This document shows positions 8,406 through 15,912 of a stretch of DNA of 64,000 bases, in pieces (the first letter of the stretch is position 1; each line of letters opens with the position of its first letter). Origin of the DNA: Actinomycetaceae bacterium. GTDB taxonomy: Bacteria; Actinomycetota; Actinomycetes; Actinomycetales; Actinomycetaceae. The notes under the pieces were generated by a model. It did no database searches. It was not told the origin of the DNA and was given only the letters and a program-made list of their open reading frames with translations. The translations under genes were made by a program, and so were the position numbers. The stretch covers positions 55,600 through 119,599 of the forward strand of contig JAUNVP010000005.1 in the NCBI GenBank assembly GCA_030537615.1, written 5' to 3'.

Positions 8406-9008
8406 ATGGAAAAGTTCACCAGCCACACGGGAATCGGCGTTCCCCTGCGCCGCTCAAATGTTGATACCGACCAGATTATTCCCGCCGTCTACCTCAAACG
8501 CGTATCGCGAACCGGGTTCGAGGACGCCCTCTTCTCATCGTGGCGAAACGACCCCGACTTCGTGCTCAATCAAGACGCCTACCGCCACGGTTCCATTCTT
8601 GTGGCCGGCTCAGATTTCGGCACTGGGTCATCCCGTGAACACGCGGTGTGGGCGCTCAAAGACTACGGTTTCCGCGTCGTCCTCTCCCCGAAGTTTGCTG
8701 ATATTTTCCGCGGGAACTCCGGGAAACAGGGACTTGTCACGGGGATTATCACCGAAGATGATTGTCAAACTCTATGGAAGATTCTCGAGACTGAACCCGG
8801 CACCGAAATCACCGTCGACCTCGTAGAAAAAACCGTCGTATGTGGGTCTTTTACCACGACATTCACGATCGATGACTACACCCGGTGGCGCCTCCTCGAA
8901 GGGCTTGATGATATTTCTCTCACGCTCCTCGAAGAAGACCACATCACCCGATTCGAAAGTAGCCGCCCGACCTATAAGCCGACCACCTTGCCAGCAAAGA
9001 CCCTGTGA
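8406..9008 (+). CDS. leuD: 3-isopropylmalate dehydratase small subunit
   Basis: This 200-residue partner of LeuC carries the typical N-terminus ([16 protein letters not shown]) and the [17 protein letters not shown] swivel-domain motif. The ATG at 8406 is preceded by AGGAG with good spacing; longer readings start inside leuC. Together with leuC it forms the isopropylmalate isomerase operon controlled from the 6900-6926 operator. Confidence 0.97.
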   Translation: MEKFTSHTGIGVPLRRSNVDTDQIIPAVYLKRVSRTGFEDALFSSWRNDPDFVLNQDAYRHGSILVAGSDFGTGSSREHAVWALKDYGFRVVLSPKFADIFRGNSGKQGLVTGIITEDDCQTLWKILETEPGTEITVDLVEKTVVCGSFTTTFTIDDYTRWRLLEGLDDISLTLLEEDHITRFESSRPTYKPTTLPAKTL

Positions 9009-9039
9009 GCTGACTCGTCCAAATCACAACGCTAACGGT

Positions 9040-9069
9040 TTCAAACCCGATCGCGAAACGGGCTAAAGT
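9040..9069 (+). promoter_or_regulatory. Probable murA promoter
   Basis: TTCAAA (9040-9045) and TAAAGT (9064-9069) are 18 bases apart. The murA ATG lies about 46 bases downstream of the -10 box and has its own GAAAGG ribosome site, so a short conventional leader is expected. Confidence 0.5.
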
Positions 9070-9115
9070 AGACACGAGCACTCAGTTATCGCACGAGCCG
9101 AAGCGAAAGGTCACC

Positions 9116-10432
9116 ATGGACTCAATTCTGCGCGTGGACGGCGGGAAACCGCTTAACGGCGAGATCTTTGTACGCGGAGCTAAGAACTTCGTGCCCAAAG
9201 CAATGGTTGCCTCCCTGCTGGGCTCAACACCATCGAAACTGCGGAATGTTCCTCAGATTCGAGATGTCGATGTCGTGTCCGAACTGCTCAGCCTGCACGG
9301 CGTCCACATCAACTTCGACCAGGGAGCCGGCGTCCTCGACCTCAACCCGAAGAACGTGGAAATCGCCCACGTCGCCGATATCGACGCGCTCGCCGGATCC
9401 TCACGAATCCCCATCCTCTTTTGCGGCCCACTGCTTCATCGTCTCGGCGAAGCATTCATCCCTGATCTCGGTGGATGTAACATCGGCGGCCGCCCCATCG
9501 ACTTCCATCTCGACACGCTCCGCTCTTTCGGAGCCAACGTCATCAAAGAAGACAACGGAATCCGCATCACCGCAGACAAGGGGCTTCGTGGAACCCAAGT
9601 CCATCTCCCATTCCCCTCCGTCGGCGCCACCGAACAAACCCTCTTGACCGCGGTCATGGCCGACGGACTGACCGAACTGACCGGCGCCGCCATCGAACCC
9701 GAAATCATGGACCTCATTAACGTTTTGCAAAAAATGGGTGCCATTATGTCGGTCGATACAGATCGAACTATCCGCATCGAGGGCGTCAAAGAGCTCACCG
9801 GATTCACTCACACCGCCCTCCCAGACAGAATAGAGGCCGCATCGTGGGCCTCTGCCGCGCTCGCCACCCACGGAGATATCTATGTACGCGGCGCACACCA
9901 GCCCGACATGACAACATTCCTCAACACCTTCCGCAAAGTGGGGGGAGCATTCGCCATCGACGACGAAGGAATCCGCTTCTGGCATCCCGGTGGAGAACTC
10001 AAACCCATCGTTTTGGAAACAAACGTACACCCCGGGTTTATGACCGACTGGCAACAACCGCTCGTGGTTGCCCTCACGCAGGCCAGCGGCTTGTCCATTT
10101 TGCATGAAACGGTTTATGAGAATCGTCTCGGTTTCACCAGAGCACTGCGAGAAATGGGAGCGAACATTCAGGTCTACCGCGAGTGCCTCGGCGGCCTCCG
10201 CTGCCGATTTGGCCAACGCAACTTCAACCACTCAGCGGTAATCTCAGGACCCACCCCTCTCCACGGAGCAAACATTACAGTTCCAGACCTGCGCGGCGGT
10301 TTCTCCTATCTCATTGCCGCGCTCGCGGCAGAGGGTGAATCGATTGTTCACGGCATCGACGTCATTTCCCGCGGATACGAACACTTCCTCAATAAGCTCG
10401 CTCGACTGGATGCACAAGTCGAGCGCGGATAA
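9116..10432 (+). CDS. murA: UDP-N-acetylglucosamine 1-carboxyvinyltransferase
   Basis: This 438-residue EPSP-synthase-fold enzyme adds enolpyruvate from PEP to UDP-GlcNAc, the first committed step of peptidoglycan synthesis. The active-site loop reads GGCNIGGRPIDFHL with Cys121, the cysteine that fosfomycin alkylates, so the enzyme is expected to be of the fosfomycin-sensitive cysteine type. Substrate residues near the N-terminus are RGAKNFVPKAMVA, where most MurA proteins have GAKNA. It has its own promoter and is followed by plsC behind a separate leaderless start. Confidence 0.93.
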   Translation: MDSILRVDGGKPLNGEIFVRGAKNFVPKAMVASLLGSTPSKLRNVPQIRDVDVVSELLSLHGVHINFDQGAGVLDLNPKNVEIAHVADIDALAGSSRIPILFCGPLLHRLGEAFIPDLGGCNIGGRPIDFHLDTLRSFGANVIKEDNGIRITADKGLRGTQVHLPFPSVGATEQTLLTAVMADGLTELTGAAIEPEIMDLINVLQKMGAIMSVDTDRTIRIEGVKELTGFTHTALPDRIEAASWASAALATHGDIYVRGAHQPDMTTFLNTFRKVGGAFAIDDEGIRFWHPGGELKPIVLETNVHPGFMTDWQQPLVVALTQASGLSILHETVYENRLGFTRALREMGANIQVYRECLGGLRCRFGQRNFNHSAVISGPTPLHGANITVPDLRGGFSYLIAALAAEGESIVHGIDVISRGYEHFLNKLARLDAQVERG

Positions 10433-10489
10433 GTGTGACTCTGAGCGGACTTTCACCCACTCGGACTCCAGCTCACTTATAGTGAAGCC

Positions 10490-11242
10490 GTGAGCAAAGC
10501 ACCAAAAGGCATGTATAAGGTCGCGATCGAGGTCTGTCGACCCGTCGCGAAGATTTTGACCAAACCGCACTGGTCGGGGCAAGAGAACCTTCCCACCGGC
10601 CAGCCGTTTATCGTCGTTGTCAATCACGTGACAGAGTTCGATCCCTTTGTCATCATGCATTTCCTCGCTGATGAAGGACATGCCGTGCGGGCGCTGGCAA
10701 AAGATAGTCTCTTTCGCGTTCCGCTCCTCAAACACGTCTTCACATCGACCAAGATGGTACCCGTTTACCGCGGGACCAACGCTGCTGGAGACGCCCTCAA
10801 GTACGCAAAACTCGCGATTTCTGAGGGAGAATCAATTGCCATTTTCCCCGAGGGAACGCTCACCCAGGACCCAGAACTGTGGCCCATGAAATTTAAGACC
10901 GGGGCGGCGCGTCTCGCACTGTCCACCGGCGCTCCCGTCATTCCCCTCGCGCAGTGGGGCGGGCACAAGGTACTCCACCGATGGAGGAACTCGATCCCCA
11001 AACTCGGAAAACGTCACGATACGTGGGTCGTTGCAGGCCCTCCGATCGACCTATCCGATCTCAATCACGATGAAAACGACCGCGAAGCCGTCCTCGAAGC
11101 GACCCGGCGAATGCATACGACACTCACTCGGATGGTTGAAGAAATTCGCGGTGAAACCGCGCCGGAGCAACCGTGGGACCCCAAGTTGAATGCATACCCA
11201 CCTGCTGAGCCGGGAAACTCAGAGCCGACGAACCACGACTAG
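10490..11242 (+). CDS. plsC: 1-acyl-sn-glycerol-3-phosphate acyltransferase family protein
   Basis: This 250-residue membrane-associated acyltransferase probably makes phosphatidate from lysophosphatidate. The catalytic NH-x4-D motif is NHVTEFD (His46, Asp51) and the phosphate-binding motif is FPEGTLT near residue 120. The GTG start lies 6 bases behind TATAGT (10478-10483) with no Shine-Dalgarno sequence, indicating a leaderless transcript. gpsA, which makes the glycerol-3-phosphate backbone, lies one gene further on. The substrate assignment is by family only. Confidence 0.85.
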   Translation: MSKAPKGMYKVAIEVCRPVAKILTKPHWSGQENLPTGQPFIVVVNHVTEFDPFVIMHFLADEGHAVRALAKDSLFRVPLLKHVFTSTKMVPVYRGTNAAGDALKYAKLAISEGESIAIFPEGTLTQDPELWPMKFKTGAARLALSTGAPVIPLAQWGGHKVLHRWRNSIPKLGKRHDTWVVAGPPIDLSDLNHDENDREAVLEATRRMHTTLTRMVEEIRGETAPEQPWDPKLNAYPPAEPGNSEPTNHD

Positions 11243-11248
11243 CGACCT

Positions 11249-11881
11249 CTAGCGTTGGAGATCGATAACAACCCGTTGAGGATCCTCAAGCGTAAAGATT
11301 CGGTAGGGGCGCTCAATATCCGATGAAATCGCAACGTGTGTTTGCCCTTCAAAGGACCCGTCAAACCACGCGATGGCCTTCTCATCGAGTCGCTTATCAG
11401 CTGGACCGCTATAGTACTGTTCTGCCTGCGCTTCTAACACCGGCATAGTGGTTCCCTCAATGTGAACATCGAGAACGTTTCCAGCGGGAATAGGAAGCGG
11501 ATCACCTCGTCCCATCTCCACCGCCTCATCCTTCCACGAAACGATCCAGCCCGGTTCGCCCTCGCCCACGAACTCAATGACAACGCGGTAATAGTCGTCG
11601 TGGACACCGACGCGGAAATCATGGGCCAACAGAACAGAGCCAGGTGTGTGGGGTTTTTGCGAGTTACCCATCTCCCAACCGATCTCCGGCGCGAACGCGT
11701 CGTCGGAGGCACTGGGCGAGGGGGAAGGGGACGGAGTCTCTTGGCTAGCAGGAGCCGAGTTCTCTGGCGCCGGTGTCGAAATCTCACTTGGCTGGGTCGG
11801 AGAACAAGCTGACAGGACGACACCAGCCGAACAGACAAGCGCCGCGAGAGCGTAGGACATTCGACGCATACTAAACCTCAC
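11249..11881 (-). CDS. Lipoprotein with an AMIN-like domain
   Basis: This 210-residue secreted protein starts with a lipoprotein signal peptide (hydrophobic segment ending VVLSAC, lipidated Cys26). A Pro/Ser/Glu-rich linker follows to about residue 65, then a C-terminal domain (RVGVHDDYYRVVIEFVGEG ... RVVIDLQR) resembling the AMIN-like domain of actinobacterial lipoproteins. That domain is thought to bind cell-wall material; no enzyme motif is seen. It converges on plsC with only 6 bases between the stops. Confidence 0.75.
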   Translation of the reverse strand: MRFSMRRMSYALAALVCSAGVVLSACSPTQPSEISTPAPENSAPASQETPSPSPSPSASDDAFAPEIGWEMGNSQKPHTPGSVLLAHDFRVGVHDDYYRVVIEFVGEGEPGWIVSWKDEAVEMGRGDPLPIPAGNVLDVHIEGTTMPVLEAQAEQYYSGPADKRLDEKAIAWFDGSFEGQTHVAISSDIERPYRIFTLEDPQRVVIDLQR

Positions 11882-11911
11882 TCAATCGGATGCGTGAATC
11901 TCTATTGTCCC

Positions 11912-12135
11912 ATGGGTGAGCCTTCAGCTACACGGGAAGGAACCTGGGATATGGTCTGATTATGGAGATCCTACGAGTGGCAATCCTCGGCACCGGAGCC
12001 TGGGGCACCACCTTCGCGCAAGTGCTCGCACACGCTGGACGCACCGTCACCATGTGGGGACGAAACCGCGAAACCGTCAAGCAAATCAACGGTGGATCGA
12101 ATGACAAATACCTTCCCGGTCGACGGCTCTGTCAT
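11912..12135. repeat. Dispersed repeat, two copies around the gpsA start
   Basis: Cores are at 11912-11922 (+, GGT, between the lipoprotein and gpsA, upstream of the gpsA promoter box) and 12125-12135 (-, ACA, inside gpsA, giving peptide RRLCHTI). Confidence 0.88.
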
Positions 12136-12980
12136 ACCATCAGCGCCACCACCGACCCGGCCTCCGCCGTGGCCGATGCCGACCTCGTGGTTGTCGCCTT
12201 ACCCACCCAAACGATTCGCGGCACCCTCGCCCAGTTTCGCCCGGTTATTTCCGAAGGAACTCCCGTGCTCTCCCTCGCAAAAGGATTGGAGGACGGCTCC
12301 AACAAACTCGTCACAGACATCATCAGTGAGTCTCTCGGAATAGGTGCCGATCAACTCGCCGCTCTTTCCGGACCGAATCTCGCGAGCGAAATTATTGAAT
12401 GTCAGCCAACGGCAACAGTTATCGCCTCCGAGAACGAACAGATAGGCTCTGCCATTGCGCAAGCCTGTCACAACGCATATTTTCGGCCCTACTTGTCCAC
12501 TGACCTCATCGGCTGTGAAATTGCTGGAGCAACGAAAAACGTTATTGCTGTAGCCGTGGGAGCAGCAGAAGGTCTCGGTTGGGGAGCCAACACCCGGACC
12601 ACGCTTATCACCCGCGGCCTCGCTGAAATGACTCGGTTCGGCATCGCCCTTGGCGCCCGCCCCGACACATTCGCCGGACTCGCAGGCATGGGCGACCTCA
12701 TCGCGACATGCTCGTCCAAGCTCTCCCGTAACTACTCATTCGGATACCGGATCGGACAAGGAAAAGCGTCGACGAAGCCTACGAACTGTCGACCGGCGTC
12801 GTTGAGGGCGCGAAAACAGCACTCCCACTGACCGAGCACGCCCACTCTCTCGGCGTCGACGTGCCCATTGCCGAAGCCGTCGCATCAGTGCTAACTAAAG
12901 GAGAAACCGTCGAAGCCATGGGGAAGCGGCTCCTTGGACGCCCACGCAAGAAAGACGGCTGGCAGATTGAACTCATCTGA
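11962..12980 (+). pseudogene. gpsA: Glycerol-3-phosphate dehydrogenase [NAD(P)+], interrupted by a -1 frameshift
   Basis: GpsA reduces dihydroxyacetone phosphate to glycerol-3-phosphate for phospholipid synthesis. The N-terminal Rossmann motif GTGAWGTT (10-17) and the catalytic lysine in GATKNVIAV (Lys192) are intact. After FGYRIGQGK the frame runs into an unrelated tail and stops at 12831. Restoring one A in the run at 12762-12765 gives a normal family C-terminus (SVDEAYELSTGVVEGAKTA ... GRPRKKDGWQIELI) ending at 12980, 339 residues in total. A base-calling or assembly error in the A-run is likely. A true mutation or ribosomal slippage on GGA-AAA is possible. The ATG is 6 bases behind TATGGT (11950-11955), a leaderless pattern. 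Confidence 0.85.
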
Positions 12981-13033
12981 CCGCCCCGCGAATGCGTCCT
13001 CACCCCCGACTCGAGGTGCAGTAGAGTAAAACC

Positions 13034-14167
13034 ATGAGTGAAACACGGTCGTCTAAACCTCGCGTTGCGGTTCTATTTGGAGGGCAAAGCGGCGAACATC
13101 AAGTATCTTGCGCGACGGCGGCAAGCGTCCTTGCCTCCATCGACCGCGATCGCTACGACGTCATTCCCATTGGCATCACACCGGACGGCGCGTGGGTTCG
13201 TGTGCCCGACGACCCGTCACTCTACGAAATGCGCGCCGGGCAAGGCGCCGTCATTGAAGCGGGAAACAAAAGCGTCAGCCTGTGGGCCGGGACGTCCTCA
13301 CTCGTTGAAAGAGGAGGGCGCATTGTCGACGGTGAACCTCTCGCGATCCGCGACCTGGGAAACATCGACGTTGTTTTCCCGCTCCTTCACGGCCCATACG
13401 GTGAGGACGGCACAATCCAAGGACTGTTTGAAAGCCACGGGGTCCGATACGTCGGATGTGGAGTGGCATCATCCGCCATTTGTATGGACAAGCACCTAGC
13501 GAAGACCGTGCTACTTGCCGCAGGGATTGCTGTCGGACGATGGACACTCATCACGGACCACCTGTGGACAAGCGATCGAGCCCGTGCTATTGCCCAAGCA
13601 ATGAGCGTGGGATCCGACCTCTACGTCAAGCCCGTGCGAGCCGGATCCTCGCTTGGTATCACGCACGTCACCGACCTCGACACTCTCGGCGACGCGATCG
13701 AACACGCACGCGAACATGATCCCCGCGTCATCGTTGAAAAAGCGGTACACGGTCGAGAGATTGAATGCGGAGTGCTCGATTACGGTTTAGGGAAACAACC
13801 TCAAGCATCAGAATGCGGTGAGATCTCCGTCAGAGGATCAGGTTTCTATGACTATAAGACGAAGTACCAAGCACACGACTCAGTGACACTGTCGTGTCCG
13901 GCCGATATTTCTCACGATCTCAAGCACCGCATCCAAGAGATTGCGGTCGATGCGTTCCTCGCCCTCGGATGTGAAGGTCTGGCGCGCGTTGACTTCTTCT
14001 ACGACGAAGCAAACGACGCTCTCATTCTCAATGAAGTCAATACGCTTCCCGGATTCACTCCGTGGTCAATGTATCCAACCATGTGGGAAGCCAGTGGAAT
14101 GCACTACGGTGATCTCATTACCCACCTCATCGAACTCGCACTGCACCGCCGCGCTGGTCTGCGCTAG
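13034..14167 (+). CDS. ddl: D-alanine--D-alanine ligase
   Basis: This 377-residue ATP-grasp ligase makes the D-Ala-D-Ala terminus of the peptidoglycan precursor. Visible motifs are VLFGGQSGEHQVS at the N-terminus, HGPYGEDGTIQG near residue 120, KPVRAGSSLGI in the ATP-grasp fold, and the Mg-binding/substrate loop NEVNTLPGFTPWSMYPTMW. The presence of a normal Ddl suggests a conventional, glycopeptide-sensitive stem peptide. The ATG follows TAGAGT (13022-13027) by 6 bases, so translation is probably leaderless. Confidence 0.95.
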   Translation: MSETRSSKPRVAVLFGGQSGEHQVSCATAASVLASIDRDRYDVIPIGITPDGAWVRVPDDPSLYEMRAGQGAVIEAGNKSVSLWAGTSSLVERGGRIVDGEPLAIRDLGNIDVVFPLLHGPYGEDGTIQGLFESHGVRYVGCGVASSAICMDKHLAKTVLLAAGIAVGRWTLITDHLWTSDRARAIAQAMSVGSDLYVKPVRAGSSLGITHVTDLDTLGDAIEHAREHDPRVIVEKAVHGREIECGVLDYGLGKQPQASECGEISVRGSGFYDYKTKYQAHDSVTLSCPADISHDLKHRIQEIAVDAFLALGCEGLARVDFFYDEANDALILNEVNTLPGFTPWSMYPTMWEASGMHYGDLITHLIELALHRRAGLR

Positions 14168-14236
14168 AGATGCGCGATCGATCACCTGCTCCCAGAAGTA
14201 GCCCGCCACCAGTCTTAACCCGTTAGAGTTAGAGCC

Positions 14237-15151
14237 ATGAAACCTCGCGTAACACTTGTGACATCCCGTGAAATGCCGAACCTCTACTCGGACGAAGCAG
14301 GATTGCTCGACATGCTCGCCGACCGCGACGTCGATCCGCAGATCTGTTTCTGGGATGACAAAGACGTGGACTGGACGCAGGCAGGTCTCGTCGTGGTACG
14401 GTCCGTCTCCGACTACGCGCAACGACGCGACGAATTCCTCTCGTGGACCAAAACCGTCCCGCGTATTCTCAACCATCCGGACATTCTTGACTGGAACACC
14501 GATAAGCACTATCTCAAAGTACTCGAGGAAGAATACGGTTTGCCGGTCATTCCAACCACGTGGATTGAGGCCAAGGACAGCCTTTCGAAGCACCGAGTAC
14601 ATTCGCGGTTCCCCGCACTTCAAGACTTTGTCATTAAACCCGCCGTGTCTTCAGGTCTGCGTGATATTGGCCGCTATTCTGCAATAGATCCAGCCGCGCG
14701 GCGCTCAGCCATCTTGCACGTCATGGATCTGTTGGAGCAGGGGCGTTCGGTCATGTTGCAGCGGTATCGCGAAGAAATTGATACCCACGGTGAGATTTCA
14801 CTGATCTTCTTCAATGGTCTTGTCTCGCACTCGGTTGAAAAGAAGGCCATGCTTCACCCCTCCGCCGTGACTGATGCATCGATGCATGAAACGTTGACGG
14901 TTGCCCGTGAAGCGACACCCGAAGAATGGCGTTGGGGTGAAGAGATTCGCGCTGCGCTCCATGCCTATGTCAAAGCGCGAATTGGACGAGACGAACAGTT
15001 CCTATTCAACCGTGTGGATGTCGTGCCCGATGGTCAAGGCTCTTTCATGGTCATGGAGATTGGTCTGACAGACGCCCAGCTGTACCTCGACAGTTCGCCC
15101 GACGCGATGAAGAACTTCGCGGACGCTATCTCCGTGCGCGCGCACTGGTAA
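14237..15151 (+). CDS. ATP-grasp domain protein of unknown specificity
   Basis: This 304-residue protein resembles the RimK/glutathione-synthetase-like ATP-grasp superfamily. It has an N-terminal pre-ATP-grasp domain (VTLVTSREMPNLYSDE), nucleotide-binding FVIKPAVSSGLRDI near 134-147, a LQRYREEIDTHGEISLIFF strand pair, and the terminal metal-binding segment VMEIGLTDAQLYLD. Such enzymes ligate a carboxylate to an amine, but the substrates are unknown. The ATG lies 7 bases behind TAGAGT (14224-14229), another leaderless pattern, so it is probably transcribed separately from ddl. Confidence 0.7.
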   Translation: MKPRVTLVTSREMPNLYSDEAGLLDMLADRDVDPQICFWDDKDVDWTQAGLVVVRSVSDYAQRRDEFLSWTKTVPRILNHPDILDWNTDKHYLKVLEEEYGLPVIPTTWIEAKDSLSKHRVHSRFPALQDFVIKPAVSSGLRDIGRYSAIDPAARRSAILHVMDLLEQGRSVMLQRYREEIDTHGEISLIFFNGLVSHSVEKKAMLHPSAVTDASMHETLTVAREATPEEWRWGEEIRAALHAYVKARIGRDEQFLFNRVDVVPDGQGSFMVMEIGLTDAQLYLDSSPDAMKNFADAISVRAHW

Positions 15152-15328
15152 ATCTCGAGAAAACTGCCAGCACCGGTGGCCGCTACCTTCGTCGTACCGT
15201 AGGCTCACTCATGCCTATGGCTCCGGCGCGCCGATAAAAATCTGAGTTGTGCGTTAACTGACAGTCGCCGCGTTTGGCTTAACGAACGGGCATTTGATAA
15301 AGTTCATATCCGTGCTGAACGCACAATG

Positions 15329-15401
15329 GTGGGTATAGCTCAGCTGGTAGAGCACCTGGTTGTGGTCCAGGATGTCGCGGGTTCGAGTCCCGTTACTCAC
15401 C
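15329..15401 (+). tRNA. tRNA-His (anticodon GTG)
   Basis: Acceptor GTGGGTA pairs with TACTCAC (one G:U), the discriminator is C, and the base before the acceptor is G (15328), as needed for the extra G-1 of histidine tRNAs. The anticodon stem CCTGG/CCAGG encloses loop TTGTGGT, anticodon GTG. CCA is not encoded. Confidence 0.95.
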
Positions 15402-15407
15402 CGGTTA

Positions 15408-15438
15408 AACCCGGACAGGAAATCCTGTCCGGGTTTTG
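15408..15438 (+). terminator. Rho-independent terminator after tRNA-His
   Basis: AACCCGGACAGGA (15408-15420) and TCCTGTCCGGGTT (15423-15435) form a 13-bp GC-rich stem with a very short AA loop, followed by a T-rich tract (TTGTTTTG). Confidence 0.88.
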
Positions 15439-15666
15439 TTTTGCCTCAGTGCGTGGCCAAGTTTGCATGGGTGAGCTGTGAGGTCGCAACGGCTGCGTGC
15501 CCACGAGGAACGTCAGCGGATGCAGTGACGGTAGGCACGCGCTCTCGCGGCCGGGCTGGGGAGGTGCGCTCTCGCGGCCGGGTTCGAGATACACATGAGT
15601 GAGCCTTGGAAAAGGCATGAGTGAGCCTTTCGAGACTAAATGCACACTCACATGGTGAGTTCTCAT

Positions 15667-15696
15667 TTCATGAGTGAGCCTTCGGGTAGTTAGACT
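15667..15696 (+). promoter_or_regulatory. Probable ileS leader promoter
   Basis: A -10 box TAGACT (15691-15696) is preceded at 18 bases by TTCATG (15667-15672). The repeat core 15670-15680 overlaps the -35 and spacer. Transcription would begin near 15703, at the 5' end of the T-box leader. Confidence 0.4.
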
Positions 15697-15702
15697 AGCT
15701 TC

Positions 15703-15912
15703 AGCGTTGACTCGGCCCCCTCGCGGGGATATCACCGACGAGCTTTCGGAAGAACGGCCCCCGGGCTCACTAGAACCGAACGGGTTCGCCCGTCACAGCG
15801 ACAACGAGCGGCCCACCCGGCGAACACTGGGTGAGGCAAGCGAGGTGGTACCGCGGTACCCATCCACCGGATGAGTATCGTCCTCGACAGTGACGTGATG
15901 AGGACGATAAGA
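15703..15912 (+). promoter_or_regulatory. Translational T-box riboswitch of ileS
   Basis: The T-box sequence AGGTGGTACCGCG is at 15843-15855; its TGGT (15846-15849) can pair with the ACCA end of uncharged tRNA-Ile. A short stem I with an ATC isoleucine specifier codon (15731-15733, in CTCGCGGGGATATCACCGACGAG) is followed by further small stems, consistent with the ultrashort stem I class of actinobacterial ileS T-boxes. Downstream, ATCGTCCTC (15877-15885) pairs perfectly with GAGGACGAT (15900-15908) and buries the GAGGA ribosome site of the ATG at 15913. Uncharged tRNA binding would free it. No terminator is present, so control is at translation. Confidence 0.9.

Larger units (their letters stand above)
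15202..15680. repeat. Dispersed repeat, four intergenic copies in the ddl-ileS interval
   Basis: Cores are 15202-15212 (-, AGT), 15595-15605 (+, AGT), 15617-15627 (+, AGT) and 15670-15680 (+, AGT). The last three fall within 86 bases and all have the majority AGT form. A degenerate copy, ATGGGTGAGCT, lies near 15468. Apart from tRNA-His, its terminator and the T-box leader, I see nothing else in the 760-base gap between the ATP-grasp gene and ileS. Confidence 0.92.

Noticed and set aside
9401..10231. Long open frame antisense to murA
   Set aside because: It is a mirror of murA codon structure with no recognisable protein features or ribosome site.
15273..15327. A tRNA-His promoter (TTGGCT with GATAAA or TTGATA)
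   Set aside because: Several weak box pairs are possible and none has convincing spacing; not called.
15871..15912. An upstream ATG at 15871 as the ileS start
   Set aside because: It lies before the T-box sequestrator stem; the GAGGA site and the family N-terminus both fit the ATG at 15913.
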